Notes under the pieces: model-generated
Told to the model about the DNA's origin: nothing
Database searches by the model: none
The model's input: only the letters and a program-made list of their open reading frames with translations
Shown: one piece after another, positions 46,457-59,260 of the stretch
Position numbering within the stretch: position 1 is the stretch's first letter
Layout: every line of letters begins with the position of its first letter
Origin: Eulemur rufifrons
Lineage: Eukaryota > Chordata > Mammalia > Primates > Lemuridae
DNA length: 64,000 nt
NCBI RefSeq assembly: GCF_041146395.1
Contig: NC_090986.1
Location: forward strand, 39,964,001-40,028,000
Reading direction: 5' to 3'
Program-made: the position numbers and the translations under genes

Positions 46457-47415
46457 ATGGAGATAATCAATAGAGTAAGGCCCTGGTAGAGATCATTTTA
46501 AGATAGGTGCAAGGAAAGTAAAGGGAGTATATTCCTAATGGTGTCCCCATTTTGTCAGGTAAATAAGGATTAGATCATGGATTTTGAAGTGGCCAGAAAG
46601 GTTGTATGTAGATTTTCATGGTGAATGTACCTTTATTTTCAGAAAACATAGCTGGCTCTAGATCAGCATTCTGATGATGTTCATTAACTTCAATTATTGT
46701 TTAGTGTTTTTATAGCTTATTGAAAATAAGGTTTGTAACTTAACAATGTAGAAATTAATGTATAATGTGAACAGATAGCTCACATTGGAAGTGATATATG
46801 TAGTAAAGATTTAAAGGACAAAAAAAAAAAAGGAAGAAAAAGGAGCCAGTAAAGAAGATTGAGAAGGAATCATAATCAAAGGTAGAAGGAACACTGAAAT
46901 AGGGGTTGTTCTGAAGCCAAAGGTGATGGGGGGAGTATGTAAAAAAGTAGGCAGTGTTTGGCAGTAATCATATACAGGAAATTGGGAAGGCTAAAGACTG
47001 AAGATGGGGAGTTCAATTGGCAACTAGAATGTTTGTAGTATTGGGAAGTCTCATATTGCAGGAGTTTGATAGTAAGGGGTTGAAAGAGTTCAAGACAGTG
47101 AAGACCTTTTTTTTTTTTTTCCTCAAGAAATTGAGTGATAAAGAGGGATAGAGGATTATTTAAACTATTTTTTTTTTTTATTTTCAATTGAAGGACACTG
47201 GGCCTCTAAGGTTAAAAACCATAGAAAAAAAGAGAGAGGTTAAAGAGTGAACAAAGAGAGGGTATAATTGGTTGAAGAAAATCTTAAGGATGGTGAATGA
47301 GATGGGATCTGGTACATGAGAGGAAGGATATAGTTGGGAAAGGTGAGTGCTGTCTTGGGATGGGGGAAGGAGTAGAAGGAGGAGGTGTCAGAGTTGGATA
47401 AGGTTTCAGGGACAT
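46457..47415 (+). other. Intron 1 DNA, nothing firmly recognised
   Basis: GA-rich stretches, an A run near 46820 and T runs near 47110 and 47170. No named element. Confidence 0.35.
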
Positions 47416-47995
47416 ATGTTCAGCCTTTTTATGTTTCTGTGTACAATTCTAGACTTTTTTTCTGTGAGAGCTTGAATTTTTTATTCAGCTGTGTCTAATA
47501 TGCTATAAACTCACCTATTGAGTCTTTAGTTTCAGTTATTATATTTTTCATGTTTAAAAGTTTGGATTTTTTTCCCCAAATGCTCTGTGTTCCTCACTCC
47601 CTGCAGATGTTCTAAAGATAGTCTTTTATTTCTTAAAAATCTCAATTTTAAACATAGTCTTGTTATTGTCCTTCTGAAAATTCCACTATCTGAAGTCTGT
47701 TTGGGTGTCTTTCTGTTTTCTATTTCTGCTGTTCTTACTCGTGGTGCCTCGTATCTCTGTGTGCCTAGTTATTTGCTAGCTGTCATTACCCTAGTGGTTC
47801 TCTGAGGCCTGGAATGAATAGATTATCAGAAAGTTTTATAGTTGCTTCATGGCTTGAGTTTCCCAAGCCCACCCAGGCTATGTGTACTTAGAGTGTAAAT
47901 CTGCATGAGGCATGGTGTATAGCCACAACTTTTCAGAGACTTTTTCTCTCCTTGTTTCTTCCCCAACCTCCATTCTTCTGCCCTTTTTTTGTTTT
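47416..47995 (-). mobile_element. L1 ORF1/5'-region fragment (antisense)
   Basis: The + strand reads as the complement of an old L1 ORF1/5' region (tgaaaattccactatctgaag, gtatctctgtgtgcctagtt). It parallels 42.7-43.2 kb. Confidence 0.65.
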
Positions 47996-48299
47996 TCTTC
48001 TGCTGCTCTGCCCACTGCCAAGATAGCTTTATTTATAGTCCTCCTTGCATGTAAAGACTTCCAAAAATGATCAAGAAACTGAAGCTGTATATAAGAAATC
48101 TATTTGTATCTCTCTCCTAAATCAATTGGAATTGTTAAAATCTTTTCTTATTGCTAATTGATAGGCATAGGTTAAGTAAATAAAAGTTTTCTACTTAATA
48201 ATCAGACTACTATTCCTCCCTAATTTATTCAGTGATGTTTGAACACAATGATACGACTATCATTACATTAATTACACAGGAGAATAAGTCTGACTTCCA

Positions 48300-48880
48300 T
48301 AGAAAAGCTTCAGTTTATATGGGGTGTTTTATAAATTGGTTGATTTTTAAAATTTTGTCTTGTATCCAGCGACCTTGATAATTCACTTATTGGTTCCTTA
48401 TTTGTGACTTATTTCATGCATTTTATATAAATGTAATTATCTACAAATAAAAATGCTTTACCTTTTACTTTTCAACCATTAAGACTTATTTTTTTTTACT
48501 TCACTTACCTCCAATATGAGTGTTAAATAGATGTGGTGATAGTATAAATTCTTGGGTTTTTCCTCATATTTAGGGAAGTATTTGATTTTTTTAACATTGA
48601 ATATAATTGAACAAACTGTTACATGTAGAGTTTTTTTGTGATAATCTTTATCAGATTAGATAAATTCTCTTCTGTTTCTAATTTACTGAGGAGTTTTATC
48701 ACAAATCATTGAGCATTATAAAATACTGTTTCTTTTTCTATTGAAGTAATTACATGTTTTGTTTCCTTTGTTCTGTTAAATTGAATTATAGTGACTTAAT
48801 TTTACATTTTATGTATTTGTCCTTTTTATATGTTGCTGGACATTGAAATTATTTTTAGGTCAAAGGCTTTTTTTCTCTTA
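48300..48880 (-). mobile_element. L1 ORF2 fragment (antisense)
   Basis: Complement of L1 ORF2 RT region: ccagcgaccttgataattca, taaatagatgtggtgatagt, aatttactgaggagttttat. Broken frames. It probably belongs with the pieces at 49345-49800 and 51430-53150, split by later insertions. Confidence 0.7.
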
Positions 48881-49335
48881 CTTTGTTTATTGAGAAAGAA
48901 TTCACATACCATAAAATTCACCCTCTTAAAGTATACAACTCAATGATTTTTAGTATATTCACAAAGTTATGCAGCTAGAACATTTTTGTCACCCCAAAAA
49001 GAAATCCCGTAGCTATTAGTAGTCACTTTCTGTTCTCCTTTCTATCAGTCTCTGGCAACTACAAATCTACTTCCTATTTTTATGGATTTGCCCATCTAGA
49101 CATTTCATATAAATGGAATTACACAATTTGTGAACTTTTTTTCTTTCGTTTAGCGTAATGTTTTCAAGATTCATCCATATTGTAGCATGAGTCAATACTT
49201 CATTCTTTTTTATGACTGAATATTGTTCAGCTTAACAATATTATATGGAAGTGCTACATTTTGTTTTTACGTTCATCAGTTGAAAATTTGAGTTGTTTCC
49301 ACCTTTTGCTATGTAGTATTTTTGCTTCTATGTAG
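48881..49335 (-). mobile_element. Old L1 3' end (antisense), inserted in the L1 block
   Basis: Complement of an L1 3' UTR: attcacataccataaaattc, ctacaaatctacttcctatt, gattcatccatattgtagca. It separates two ORF2 pieces. Confidence 0.7.
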
Positions 49336-49344
49336 GAGATTTTG

Positions 49345-49804
49345 GTCTGAAATTTTCATATTTTGACATGTCCTTTTCAGATTTTGGTATCAGAGTTATG
49401 ATTGTCTCATAAAATGAGTGGGAAATGTATCTTCTTTTTATTAAATATGTTCTCTGGAAGAGTTAGTCTAAGATGGATAATGTTTGGAAGAACATACAGT
49501 GAAGTTTTTAAGTATTTGAAAGAATTCACCAGCAAAGCCATCTGAGTCTAGTTTTCTTTGTGGATAGATTTTGATTAGGGATTCAGATATTTTTGACAGA
49601 GGACTATTCATAAATTGTATTTTTTCTTTATTTAATGTTGAGAAATTATATTTTTCAAAGAAATTGTCCATTTTTTTTAAGTTGTCAAATTTATGGGCAG
49701 CATCTGTAGTGATGTCTCCTATCTTATTTCTTATATTAGTAATTGTAATTTCTGCTTTTATTCTTTTCCTGACCAATCTTGCTAGGTGTATATTTATTTA
49801 TTTT
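49345..49804 (-). mobile_element. L1 ORF2 fragment (antisense), continued
   Basis: The minus-strand frame 49468-49776 has L1 ORF2-like residues (KFDNLKKMDNFFEKYNFSTL; DGFAGEFFQILKN). It contains stops and frameshifts. Confidence 0.8.
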
Positions 49805-51260
49805 GTTTATTTTTAATATTTATTATTTGTAATTGACACATAATTGTACATATTCATGGGGTACAATGTGATATTTTGATACATGTGTACAATGTGTAAT
49901 GATCAAATCAAGATAATTAGCATATCTTTTACCTCAAACATTTATCATTTCTTTGTATTGAGAACATTCAGAATCCACTCTTCTAGCTATTTGAAAATAT
50001 GCAATAAATTGTTGTTTATTATATTCACTCTATGGTGCTGTTAATGGAAAAAAACTCAAACTCTGTAACATAATTTTAAAGAGATTTATTCTGAGCCAAA
50101 TTTGAGGATCATGACCCGGAGCCACCCCTAAGAAGTCTTGAGCAAGAGGACTCGCTGTGGATTGGTTGCAGTTTGGTTTTATAAATTTCAGGGAGACAGG
50201 GGTTATAAGTAAAGTCCTAAATCAATATGTGGGAGGCATACATTGGTTTGGTGTGAAAAGGTGGGCCATCTTGAAGGAGGGGGGGCTTACAGGTTATTGC
50301 CGGGTTTAAAGATTCTTTGACTTGTAATTGGTTAAAGACATGAAGCTTTGTCTAAAAGCTTGGAATGTTTTAACATAAGAAGCTGTTTATCAGAGATAAG
50401 CCACTGGACATATATTTGTTGTGTAAATTGAGAACCTTCAGGTTTGTCTTGCATACCCTTACACCTGTTAATAGGTTGCAAAGGATGTCCTCAAGAAGGG
50501 AGTGGGCCATGATGAGGCATGTCTGACCTCCCTCCTTATGGCAGGCAGTTTAGTTTTAGGATATTCCTTTGGCCATGAGGGGATTCATTCAGTCAGCTGG
50601 TGAGGGGGTTCGCCTTAAGATTTTATTTTAGTTCACAGTGCTATAGAACACTAGAATTTATTCCTCCTACCTAGCTGTGATTTTTGTATCCATTAACCAA
50701 CCTCTGGCTATCCCTTCCTCCCCCCTCCTTTCCTAGACTCTATAAACCACTTTTCTACTCTCTACTTCTAATGAGGTCACCTTTTTTGGCTTCCAATATG
50801 AGTGAGAACATGCAATATTTATCTTTCTGTACCTGGCTTATTTCACTTAACATAATATCCTCCAAGCTCATCCATGTTGCTGCAGATGACAGGATTTTGT
50901 TCTTTTTTTAAAAAATCACTAAATAGTATTCCATTGTATATATGTACTACATTTTCTTTATCCATTCATCTGTTTATGAACACTTAGGTTGATTCCATAT
51001 CTGACTATTGTGAATAGTGCTGCAGTAAACCTGGGAGTGCAGCTATTTCTTCCACATCAATTTCCTTTCCTTTGCATATATACCCAGTAGTGGAATTGCT
51101 GGGTCATATGGAACTTCTATTTTTAGTTTTTTGTGGAACCTCCATGCTGTTTTCCATAGTTGATGTACTGATTTACATTCACACTAACAGTGTATAAGAG
51201 TTAACCTTTCTCTTCATCCTCACCAGCATTTATTTTTTGTATTTATATTATATCTTTTTA
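49805..51260 (-). mobile_element. L1 3' end (antisense), split by a solo LTR
   Basis: Complement of an L1 3' UTR and ORF2 end: gacacataattgtacatattc, tctatggtgc | tatagaacactagaatttat (interrupted at the bar by the LTR), ctgggtcatatggaacttct. Only the 3' end is present. Confidence 0.85.
50039..50637 (-). mobile_element. 599-bp solo LTR (ERV1-like) with 4-bp target duplication
   Basis: It starts tgttaatgg and ends gttcaca, so it has TG...CA ends. gtgc is duplicated at 50035-50038 and 50638-50641. Removing it restores a continuous L1 text (ctatggtgctatagaacac). The complement of a polyadenylation region, gagatttattctgag, lies near the left end, so the LTR reads right to left. No internal retroviral sequence is present, so it is a recombined solo LTR. 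A 4-bp duplication fits gammaretrovirus-like ERV1. Confidence 0.88.
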
Positions 51261-51429
51261 GAGAACCACTTTTTGGATCCTTGATATTCTCCATTGAACA
51301 TCTGTTTTCTCTTTCACTGGTGTCTGTTCTTATTTTTATTTCCCTCTTTCTACCTTCTTTGCATTTAAATTGCTGTTCTCTTCTAGCTTCTTGAGTTGTA
51401 AACCTAGACAATTTATTTTCAAACTTTCT

Positions 51430-53150
51430 TTTTTCAATATATGCATTTATGTACATGCAAAAAGCTAAACGTTTTGTTTAAATATGGCTTTAGCTGTATT
51501 CTACAATTTTTTTATGTCTTATTTCATTTTTATTTAATTGAAAATATTTTTGATTTTCCATTGTGACTAGTTCTTTGACCCATATTTAGAAGTCTGTTTT
51601 TTTTTTGATTGCCAAACATTTGGGAATTTCTTAGGTTTTTTTTTTTTTTCTGTTGTTGATCTCTGGTTTAATTTTTCTGTGACCAGAGAATTACCTTATG
51701 ATTTAGTCGTTGGAAATTTGTTAAGATTAGTCTGTGGTCCAGCATATCATCTATTTTGGTAAATGGTCTATGTACATTCAAAAAGAAGTACATTCTGCAG
51801 TTGTTGAATATGGTTTTCTATGTATGCCAATTAGATCAAGTTGATAAATCATGTTTTTAGATTTTTCTATATCTTGCGTGGTTTTATTTATTCTCTACTT
51901 GTTCTATCAATTACAGAGAGAGGTATGATAAAATCTGCTCTTTTAATTGCAGATTTGTATTTTCTCCTTTTAATTCTGTTAATTTTGTTTCATATATTTT
52001 GAATCTGTGTTGTTATCTAATGTGTCTACATTTAGATTTAGGATTGTTTCGTTTTCCTATTGAATTGGCCTTTTTAGCATTATGAAACGCTCTGCTTATT
52101 CCTTATAATACTGTAGATTTAAAAATTACTTTATCAAATATTAACATAGACACACCAGCTTTTTTGGGAGACTAGAGAGTGTGTTCAAGATACATTTTTT
52201 CTATCCTTATAATTTATGTTCTTTTATTTAAAACTATGATTTAACAATTATTAAAGAAAGACCTTCCTTTAGTATTTCTTATAATATTGATCTATTGACA
52301 GTGAATTATGTTAGCCTTTGTGGGTCTAAAAACATCTTTATTATCTTTGTCTTCATTTTTAAAGGATATTTTTGGTGAGTATTCAATTCTAGGTTGCTAG
52401 ACCCCACCCTACCTTTCCTCCCTACCCACTCCTGCTTCTCACTCCTTAGCACTTTCAACACAGAATGGAGACTATCAGTTTTATTGTTCCTTTCAGTGTT
52501 CTCTTTTCTCTGACTACTTTTAAGATTTTCTCTTTATCCACTGTTTTCAGGCAATTTGACAATGGTATGCCTAAGTGTGGTTTTCTCTGCATTTTCCTGC
52601 TTGAAGTCCCCTGAGTTTCTTGAATCTCTAAGTTGATTTCTTTCTGCACTTTTGGAAAATTATCAGTAATTATGTCTTCATAAATTGCTTTTGTTCCATT
52701 CTTTTTTTTGTCTTTTTGGGATTCCAGTTATATGAATATGAGGCCCATTTGACTGTGTTCTGTATTTCTCATATTTTCTGTTTTGTTCATCCCATTCTTG
52801 TTTCTCTGTGATTGAATCTGGATAGTTTTTTCTTGGCCTGTCTGTAAGATTATGGAACCTGTGTCTTATTGTACTCTTAAAGCCATATGAGAAGGCCTTA
52901 ATTTCATATATTTAATATTTATTTTTCAATTCCAGAGTGTCCACTTGGTTCCTTTTTTATAGATTATGTTGAAAATTATATATTTTTATACATTTTATTA
53001 ATCTCTATATCTATTTCAGATGCTTGCCTCCTTAATTTAATATCTGAATTATTTGTGAGTCTGCCTAATTTTCTGGTTTTCTTTCGATTATCTGTCAGCC
53101 ACATTATTTTGCATCTTTTGATGTCTCTTCATATATTTATTTTGGGTCCC
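51430..53150 (-). mobile_element. L1 ORF2 N-terminal and ORF1 region (antisense)
   Basis: Complement of the L1 ORF2 5' part (tctgtggtccagcatatcat; gtacattctgcagttgttga) and ORF1-side text (gaggcccatttgactgtgtt; tccacttggttccttttttat). Frames are degraded. Confidence 0.75.
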
Positions 53151-53886
53151 CAAACTAGACTAACATTGCATGTGAAAGAACAGTTATTTTCTTTCAGATG
53201 ATGTTACTTTCTTCCAGAACAGTCTGCTCTTTGCTGAGGTAGACAGGGTGAAGTGTTGATTGTCTTAATCCAATCAGGGATTAAGCAGACCCCTCCTTCT
53301 ACTGGGATTCTGTCTTCTGAACACTGGGAGACTATGGGAAATTTTCTCTTCCCATTTGGCCTAATCTCCCTATCCTTTTTTAGTGCCCCAACTCTGAGCA
53401 GACATAATATTGGGAAAACTGGCTATATTATAGTCTGTCATTCCAACCCATGGAGACATCTAAAGCACTACTAGTTTTTTGTTTCCTTTAGTAGAGTTCC
53501 TCTGCTTAAACCTAGCTCAATCCTTAGTCATGCCCAAACTCTGCAAATACCCTCATGGAAGAGGCGCCAGTGGTGTGAGTTCACCTTGGAAGTGCTCTTC
53601 TATCAGATTTTTAGTGCATCTAGTCGTCATTTCCTCCATAGTTCTCTTATGTTAATCTAGTCTTGGAAGGAAGAGAGAGCATTGCTGTGCTCCTGTCTAA
53701 TGTTTTACTTTAGGGAAGTAGAAGTCAGAAGTTTATCTTTACGAAAGGAAAAGGCAGATAATTTTAAGAGTGCTTATTTGTATAAGCATAGTGATGTTTC
53801 GAGTAGTTTTATCTGTGTTGTGTACTAATAGTCATACAGTATTTTTTTCCTTTCTAATAATGAGCCTATTTATTAAACAATATCCT
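53151..53886 (+). other. Intron 1 DNA, nothing recognised
   Basis: No named repeat and no splice-flanked frame. Confidence 0.35.
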
Positions 53887-54205
53887 AGACCAGTGAGTGG
53901 TAAGCAATGTCCCACAGACCAAATCCGGCCCAATTCTTATTTTTGTATGACCTATGAGCTAAGAATGGTTTTACGTTTTTAAAAGGTTGAAAGAAAATAA
54001 AAAGGTTTTGTGACATACGAAAATTATGTGAAATTCATATTTTTGTGTTCAGAAATAAAGTTTTAACATAGCCATGCTCATGTATTTATATGCTGCGTAT
54101 GACTGCTTTCATACTGTAACAGTCGAGTAGTTGCAACAGAGATCCTGTGGCCCACAATGTGTAAGGTATTCACTATCAGACCCTTTATAGAAAAACTTCG
54201 CCTAT
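53887..54205 (-). mobile_element. hAT-Charlie (MER20-like) element, antisense
   Basis: It opens cagtgagtggtaagcaatgt, ccacagaccaaatccggccc, then agccatgctcatgtatttat, gtcgagtagttgcaacagag and a cctttatagaaaaacttcgcc end. That is the reverse order of the element at 43981-44164, with extra internal sequence. Confidence 0.7.
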
Positions 54206-55475
54206 TCTTGCTTTAGACTATAGACTAAGGAATTTTTTATTTCTTATTACTAAGTGAAATTAAGTGAAAGATGGAAACCTTTTTATTCCAGAAGTTCTAT
54301 AAATTTGGACTTATTAAAATCCTAGCATTTTAGAGTTAGAAGGAACCTCAGAGATAACTACCTTCATCTCTTTATTTTGCAAATGAAGGAGATATGAGAA
54401 AGAGATTTTTAAATTAAATTGACTAATTTTTGTTTTGTTAGAAGACAGACTCAGTAATATACTGATAGAGAAACTAATGATCTACCTCACTGAACAACTT
54501 GCAAAATTCATTTGCTCTTATATTGCAGAAGTATTTGATTTTCCTTAAGCAGTGTATCTATTAAGAAAATTTCAGTTTTGGAATTTTTTAAGTAAATATT
54601 TAAAAATATTTAAGGCATGTTAACAGCTTTTTACCTTTCATTATCAACCAGAATTCTTTGAAATCTCGTGAGTATGACGTTCTTTTTGTGAGAAGACTAA
54701 AAGTCTTACAGGACCAATGTTAGACATTCTTCGTTAAGCTTTTATTGATTTAGGATTTAAAACCCTAAATCATTAGAAATTCCAAGGCGAATTTTTAATG
54801 AAGACTAGCTTCTTGAATTTCTCTTTTGTCTGTCCATCCTCAGATATTCTGAAAAGTTTAAGCTTAGTTTTCAAATACAGTTATATAACTGGATGTTATA
54901 TTACTAGCAAATAGCATTTTTATTTTCCAATGTTGAATACAGATTCTTGTCAAATAATTTTCAACTTATTATTGGCAGTTTTTGTTAACTCTATCTCTAA
55001 AACAAGCCATATCAACAAAAAAGTACAGTAAAATTAATGTGTAATTAATCTGGGAAAAGCTGGTTCTTCAGATGGTCTATATTCAAGAATTGGTGGGTTC
55101 AAATTCATTATAATTATTACAACTAATTAAATGCCACCATACATAGAAAGAAGTATTTTAGGAATGCATGTAAAGCCATTTGAAATTGAAGAAATCCATT
55201 AAAAATAAAACAAAGACATTGGTCTGTAACTGGGAAAATTTAAGTCAGTGATAACTTAGTTTTTAGGAAATCTATCTGAATTTGGATTTACATATTCTGC
55301 TTCTCTGAAAGTTGATTTTAAATCTAAATGCTTTTCTAAATTGTGTAGAAGGGGCTAACCTTTTAGCAGTTACATATTCCTTTTGCTCAAATAACTGAGT
55401 TTGTTCAACTAATCTTTAATAGAAAAGAAGGTTGGTTTCCTAACCCCCCATGAAAAATACTAACAGCTTGTTCGT
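54206..55475 (+). other. Intron 1 DNA, mostly unique
   Basis: About 54320-54410 resembles an old MIR/L3-like fragment (gagttagaaggaacctcaga). The rest is AT-rich and shows nothing recognised. Confidence 0.35.
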
Positions 55476-56600
55476 TTGATATTTCTTGAACATCCATGAT
55501 ATATCAGACGCTGATGCAGGTGCTAAAAGTACAAAGTTGAAATGGACATTCTTCATGCTCTCACAATGCTTATAGTTGAATAGTTGTGTAAGCAGGTATA
55601 TCTATTTGTGTTTAGCATTTGACACTGTTCTCTTTACTTTTGTAGCATACTATCTTGGGGAAATCTCATCCATATACATGGTTTCCATTACCTCCTTTTC
55701 ACCAAAATCTGTGAAAAATAATCCCATGAATAACTCCTTAATAGACATTTTTGTTTAAATATCCTTTAAATGCACTCGTGTATCTATGGATCTAACCTTG
55801 GGCCTCTGCTTGTTTTGCTCTCTGAGTAAGGCATGTAGTGATAGCTCTGAACTTCCTTCTTTTGTCCCCTTCCTCTCTCCTCCCTCTTACTTTCTTTCTC
55901 TCAAAATACTATTGAGTTCTATGTCCCAGGCACTTTTCTGGAAAAAGAGGCTAGAGTAGTGAGCAAGAAAGACATGGCCTCTGCACTATTGGAGCTTACA
56001 GCTTGGTGAGGGAGCTATAGATACATTAAATAAGAACCCCACACCTATTAATGATTACAGTTATAGTTTATACAGTGAAACAAAAGTGTGTGATGAACTG
56101 AGAGTGTGTATCAGGGAAACTCATCTAGTCTGGGGAGTTCAACAGACTTTTTTGAATAAGTGATACTTATACTGGGACTTCAAAGATGAGTTAGCAGAAG
56201 ACATGGGAGAGAATTTCAGGCAGAGGGAAAAAACTTTGTGAAAACCCTGATGGAGCTTAACAGTTTCATACAATTGAAAGAATATCCTCGTGGCCGGAGT
56301 GTGATGGACCAAGTGGAGACAAATGCAAAATGAGGCAGGAGAGGTTGCCAGAGGTCAGTTATTGGAAGAGGATCTTTTAAGCTGTATCAGTGCTTTTGGG
56401 TTTTATCTTCAGAGAATTGAGAAGATACTGAGTTTTAAGTAGGGGAATTACCCACTCAGGTTTGTGTTTTGAAAAGTTACTTGGGTTCCTATGTGAAGAA
56501 TGAATTAAAGCAGGTAAATGTGGATGTGCATAAATGACTTAAGTATCTTTTGCACTGGTTCAAGTGAGAGATGGTGGTAACTCAGATTATTAGCATATCA
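55476..56600 (+). repeat. Unassigned old interspersed repeat(s)
   Basis: Two stretches, about 55480-55580 and 55920-56600, in the same ancient style as 29.26 and 63.4 kb (gttctatgtcccaggcactt, gagcttacagcttggtgagg, tgaaaaccctgatggagctt). Family not assigned. Confidence 0.4.
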
Positions 56601-57025
56601 GCAGTAAAGATAACGTGGACAGATCTAAGAACTATGGATGAGATAAAATTGACAAGGTTTTTTGATTATTTTGATTTGAGGAGTGAAGCTGAAGTGTCAA
56701 CAATAAAATTTTCATATGCATGTTATTCCTATTTGTTGACATTTTGATATTTTGAACACAGACATCTTCAAAATCAAACCCATTTTTTTCCTTTAGCAAA
56801 GTAACCCTTCTAACTTCCCTCTTTTTATGATTGATATATCTACCTCTAACTGACTTAGGCTTAAAACTTTTTTCTTTTGTCACTGCTCTCACTCAATTAG
56901 TTACCAAGATTTAAGGACTTGACTTCTTCAGCATATAGGACAACTTCCTTCTCTTTCTCCTCCTCCTCCCCTTTTGTCTTTATTACAGCTACTGCTGTAA
57001 TCCTCTTGTTAGATCATTAAACTGT
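56601..57025 (+). other. Intron 1 DNA, nothing recognised
   Basis: Includes a short CTCCTCCTCC tract near 56958. Confidence 0.35.
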
Positions 57026-57135
57026 ACTTTCTATTCAAGTCTCTGAGCTCCTCAAGGGTAAGAGCTGTCTTTTTCATTTTGTGTATCTGCTACCTGGCAG
57101 TGTACATCTGAGCATGGTGAGCATGAAAAATATTA
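57026..57135 (+). repeat. L2 3' end (sense)
   Basis: Typical L2 tail order: caagtctctgagctcctcaag, ggtaagagctgtctttttca, tgctacctggcagtgtacat. Confidence 0.55.
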
Positions 57136-57766
57136 AATGAAACAAAAATAAAATGTTTTCCATGCCTCTTATTTCTTCTACTGTAATTCTTTTTCTTTAC
57201 CAGGTATTTTTTCTCTTTCTCAAAGTCATTCAGGGGCTTTCTTTTGCTTAAAGATAATTTGGTCTTAGGGCTGTGAGGTAGTGAAAAACTGGCTGCTGGA
57301 TACACACATAAAGTGAGTTGGGGATTTTCTTATAGTAATGTAGTCAAACGTGACTCTTAAGCCCCTTTGCACTGTAACCCTTACTACCACAAAGGGCACC
57401 TTTTTTCTGGGAAATGAACAGAGCTGATACTAAAATTTATTGATCAATATCCACTGTTAAAGTTTAAAAGACTTTGGTGCATTTTTGAACATTTTAATTT
57501 TATAAAAGTGTTTGCAGAATTCAAATTTTTATTATTCATCATTTAATATATATTTCTTAGCTGTCCTATATTGTGTTATCTTTTCATTGGCTACTTCATG
57601 TTATTAATAGTATCTTATATGTGTATTATAGAGTATATCATTTCATGGAAAGAATTTGTAAGAAAAATATCCAAGTGTCTGTTTTGAAAATACCTATTTG
57701 TGATAAGCTTTGTATGTCCTAACATGAATGTTCATAATTATCTTTCATTTTTTTAAAAATTTTTAG

Positions 57767-57842
57767 GAATAAGAAAATTTTAAGTAAGAAGAAGTTGAAA
57801 AGAAAACAGAAGAGCAAATCAAAAGTGAAGACAAGAAGCAAG
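57767..57842 (+). CDS. MYCBP2: MYCBP2 exon 2 (basic cluster, residues 101-126)
   Basis: A 76-nt internal exon recognised because it continues the MYCBP2 N-terminus exactly. Its first G completes the Arg codon left by exon 1, and the next 25 codons read NKKILSKKKLKRKQK... to ...TRSK. Fourteen of those 25 residues are Lys or Arg, so the segment resembles a nuclear-localisation or nucleic-acid/acidic-partner binding patch. The function is inferred. The acceptor is TTTTTAG|G after a T/A-rich tract (57765-57766) and the donor is AAG|GTAAAG (57843). It enters in phase 2 and leaves in phase 0, so skipping it would shift the frame. It is too short and low-complexity to be called without its neighbours. 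Confidence 0.93.
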
Positions 57843-57878
57843 GTAAAGTTGTTGGTAATTTATAGGGAATAAAGACTT

Positions 57879-57982
57879 TGAGCCTAGGAAATTGAGGCTG
57901 CAGTGAGCTATGAGCATGTCACAGCACTCCAGCGTGGGCGACAAAGTGAGACCCTCAGTCTAAAAAACAAACAAATAAAAAT
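57879..57982 (+). repeat. Alu right-arm fragment just downstream of exon 2
   Basis: gaggctgcagtgagctatga, cagcactccagcgtgggcga and an A-rich tail identify the right monomer of an old Alu (FRAM-like). It starts 36 nt after the exon 2 donor. Confidence 0.85.
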
Positions 57983-57984
57983 CT

Positions 57985-59260
57985 CGGCTGCTTCTAGTTT
58001 TTGGCTATTTTAAAATAAAGCTGCTATGAACATTAATGTACTGGTTTTTGTGTGAACATAAGTTTTTATTTCTCGGGTATAAAGGTCCAAGAGTGCACTT
58101 GTTGGATTATATTGTATGCACGTGTTTAGTTTTGTAAGAAATTGCCATACTTTTTTTCCAGAGTGGCCATACCATTTTATATGACCATCAGCAGTGTATA
58201 AATGATCCAGTCTCTTATCCTCACCAGCATCTGGTGATGTCACCATTTATTTTAGCCATTCTGATAGGTGTGTACTATATCTTATTTTATTTTAATTCTC
58301 ATTTTCCCGTTAGCTAATGATGTTGAACTTCTTTTCATGTGCTTATTTGCCTTCTGTGTAACTTTTTCAGAGACGTGTCTGTCTTTTGCCTATTTGCTAA
58401 TTGGATTCCTTGTTTGTTTTACTGTTGAGTTTTGGGAATGCTTTATATATTCCGGATACTCATCCTCTTTTGGATATGTGGTTTGCAAATATTTTCTCCC
58501 AGTCTGTGACATTAATGCTATTATTTTAAAAATTACGTATTTTAATTGTTCATTCCTAGTAAATGGATGTACATTCATTTTTATATACTAATCTTGTATA
58601 CTTTGACTTTGCTACATCCACATATTTTTGGTAGCTTTTTTGCAGATTCCTTAAGATTCTGTACATGTCTTCTGTAAATAAAGACATTTCTTTTCTACAA
58701 GATACTTTTTCTTTTCTAACTCTACCTTTTTTTTTCTTTTTCTTGGCCTATTGCACTGTATAGGGTATCTAGTGCAATGTTGAACTGAGTTGCTGAGAGT
58801 AAATAAATTTGCCTTGCCTTTTCACAATCTTGGAAGACATTCAGTCTGTTTTCATGTTGGCTGTGGGTATTTCGTAGATACCCTTTATCAAGTTGAGAAA
58901 ATTTTCTTCTATTCCTAATTTACTCAGACTTTTTTTAAATCATGAATTGGTATTGAACTTTTGCCAAATGCTTTTTCTGTGTTTATTTGCAGTATTTTAT
59001 GTTTTTTCTTTATTATTTTTATTTGGATGGGGAATTACACTGATTGCTTTTCCAGTGTTGTGCAGAGATTGTCTTGGGTTAAACCCCAGTTGGTCCTGAT
59101 GTATTTTTTTTTAATATATTGTTGGATTTGGGTTGCTAATATTTGCTTGTTTTTAGTATCTCTGGAGGACTTACAAGTTATATGCCAATTTAACTTTAAT
59201 ATAGTGTGTATTTAACAAGAGTATTTCTTTTTTTCGTAACCTTTATGGAAGAAGGGTAGA
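57985..59260 (-). mobile_element. L1 3' end and ORF2 (antisense) in intron 2
   Basis: The + strand is the complement of an L1 3' UTR and ORF2 (aaagctgctatgaacattaa, tctgataggtgtgtactata, ttgccaaatgctttttctgt). The minus-strand frame 58010-58246 reads as a degraded ORF2 C-terminus. It fills over half of the 2.2-kb intron. Confidence 0.85.
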
